NCBI GenBank assembly: GCA_021845985.1 | Contig: JAJZES010000017.1 | Location: 1-64,000 of the forward strand | From: Pseudomonadota bacterium | Lineage (GTDB): Bacteria; Pseudomonadota; Alphaproteobacteria; Acetobacterales; Acetobacteraceae | Direction: 5' to 3' | DNA length: 64,000 nucleotides | Shown: in pieces, positions 63,639 through 64,000 of the stretch | Layout of the letters: every line of letters starts with the position of its first letter | How positions within the stretch are numbered: the first letter of the stretch is position 1 | Program-made: the position numbers and the translations under genes | Notes under the pieces: generated by a model | The model's input: only the letters and a program-made list of their open reading frames with translations | What the model was told of the DNA's origin: nothing | Databases searched by the model: none

Positions 63639-64000
63639 TCAATTGGTCAGGCGGGCGGAGGCGCCGCCGCCTTGTGGCTCGGCGGCGAGGCGGACGGAGG
63701 AGGCCGGCACGCCAATGGTGGCGAGGTCGGCGGCGACGGCGCGCGCCCGGTCGAAGCCGAGCGGCAGGGCGCTGGTCTGCTGCGACGGATCGGCCCCGGG
63801 CGGCGCATCGCCATAGCCGGTGATGGCGACGACGCGGGCGCCACGGGTCTTGGCCAGTGCGGTCAGCACGATATGGCCGGCGGCCGGCAGGATGGCCGAG
63901 CCGGGCGGAAACGGGATGGCGACCGGTACGCCGGGCAGCAGCGGTGCCGGCGGCGGGGCGGGCGGCGGCACCGGCGGCAGCACCGGCGCGGTGACCGACG
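63639..64000 (-). CDS. OmpA-domain protein, C-terminal part (cut by window edge)
   Basis: The frame stays open to the right edge, so the start lies beyond 64000. The visible 120 residues show a Pro-rich linker (PPVPPPAPPPAPLLPGVPV) and an OmpA-like domain: IPFPPGSAILPAAGHIVLTALA, ARVVAITGYGDAPPG, LGFDRARAVAADLATIGVPASSVRLAAEPQGG. The domain lacks some usual Arg/Asp peptidoglycan contacts, so binding is uncertain. 10 bases from the alaC start, same direction. Confidence 0.7.
   Translation of the reverse strand, partial: SVTAPVLPPVPPPAPPPAPLLPGVPVAIPFPPGSAILPAAGHIVLTALAKTRGARVVAITGYGDAPPGADPSQQTSALPLGFDRARAVAADLATIGVPASSVRLAAEPQGGGASARLTN

Overview
The window is very G+C-rich and gene-dense, with short intergenic gaps and many 4-base ATGA start/stop overlaps. 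Several features point to an alphaproteobacterium, most likely in the Acetobacteraceae (Rhodospirillales): a TrcR (DUF1013) regulator, a single-cysteine DksA next to divergent fliX and flgI, the order hom-glpX-recJ, an Smo-type polyol operon, a free-standing Hint-domain protein and a GlgX-MalQ fusion. This placement is inference from gene content. No rRNA, tRNA, CRISPR array, complete insertion sequence or prophage was seen.

Layout. 1-4.8 kb: a squalene/phytoene-synthase-like gene, sodB, small conserved alphaproteobacterial genes (DUF1192, TrcR, two YdcH-type DUF465 genes) and purEK. 4.8-7.25 kb: an AT-richer accessory island of two lipoproteins (one FlgO-like) and an unrecognised helical protein, behind a clear sigma-70 promoter. 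7.3-11.5 kb: a nucleoside deoxyribosyltransferase-like gene, icd, a DUF3060 protein, a dienelactone hydrolase, a frameshifted DUF29 gene and dksA. 11.6-13.9 kb: a flagellar locus, with fliX divergent from flgI, a rod-binding FlgJ-like gene and an FlgN-like gene, and a sigma-54 promoter plus a large palindrome in the gap. 13.9-17.3 kb: NUDIX, yciA-like, era, rnc, lepB. 17.4-22.4 kb: an outer-membrane barrel with an HMA-like partner, an oxalate-CoA-ligase-like and PanE-like pair, and a Hint protein. 22.5-29.5 kb: rnhB, a broken HEPN gene with a 16-bp tandem triplication, an OmpA-like protein, DUF1491, a DUF429-like gene, manC and a PAP2 phosphatase.

29.7-35.4 kb is a polyol catabolic operon read leftward: SorC-type regulator, binding protein, two permeases and two short-chain dehydrogenases, with no ATPase subunit in the cluster. 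35.5-37 kb encodes a large repeat-rich secreted or surface protein with its own promoter and strong terminator. 37.2-40.8 kb is an envelope-stress-like operon (HtrA protease, response regulator, histidine kinase, small secreted protein). 40.9-46.5 kb holds an orphan AAA ATPase behind a palindrome, the helicase gene hrpB, and a divergent DsbD/ScsB-like gene whose start codon overlaps that of hrpB. 46.6-58.2 kb is a complete glycogen operon (glgP, glgB, glgC, glgA, glgX-malQ). 58.3-64 kb is a leftward operon alaC-hom-glpX-recJ, followed by an OmpA-domain gene cut by the right edge.

How the parts work together: the glycogen cluster holds both synthesis (GlgC, GlgA, GlgB) and breakdown (GlgP, GlgX, MalQ). 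The polyol operon can import and oxidise sugar alcohols if an ATPase is supplied elsewhere. GlpX and the ManC and Hom enzymes link to gluconeogenesis, exopolysaccharide precursors and amino-acid synthesis. The parts least explained by known biology are the 4.8-7.25 kb island, the repeat-disrupted HEPN locus and the palindrome-controlled ATPase.
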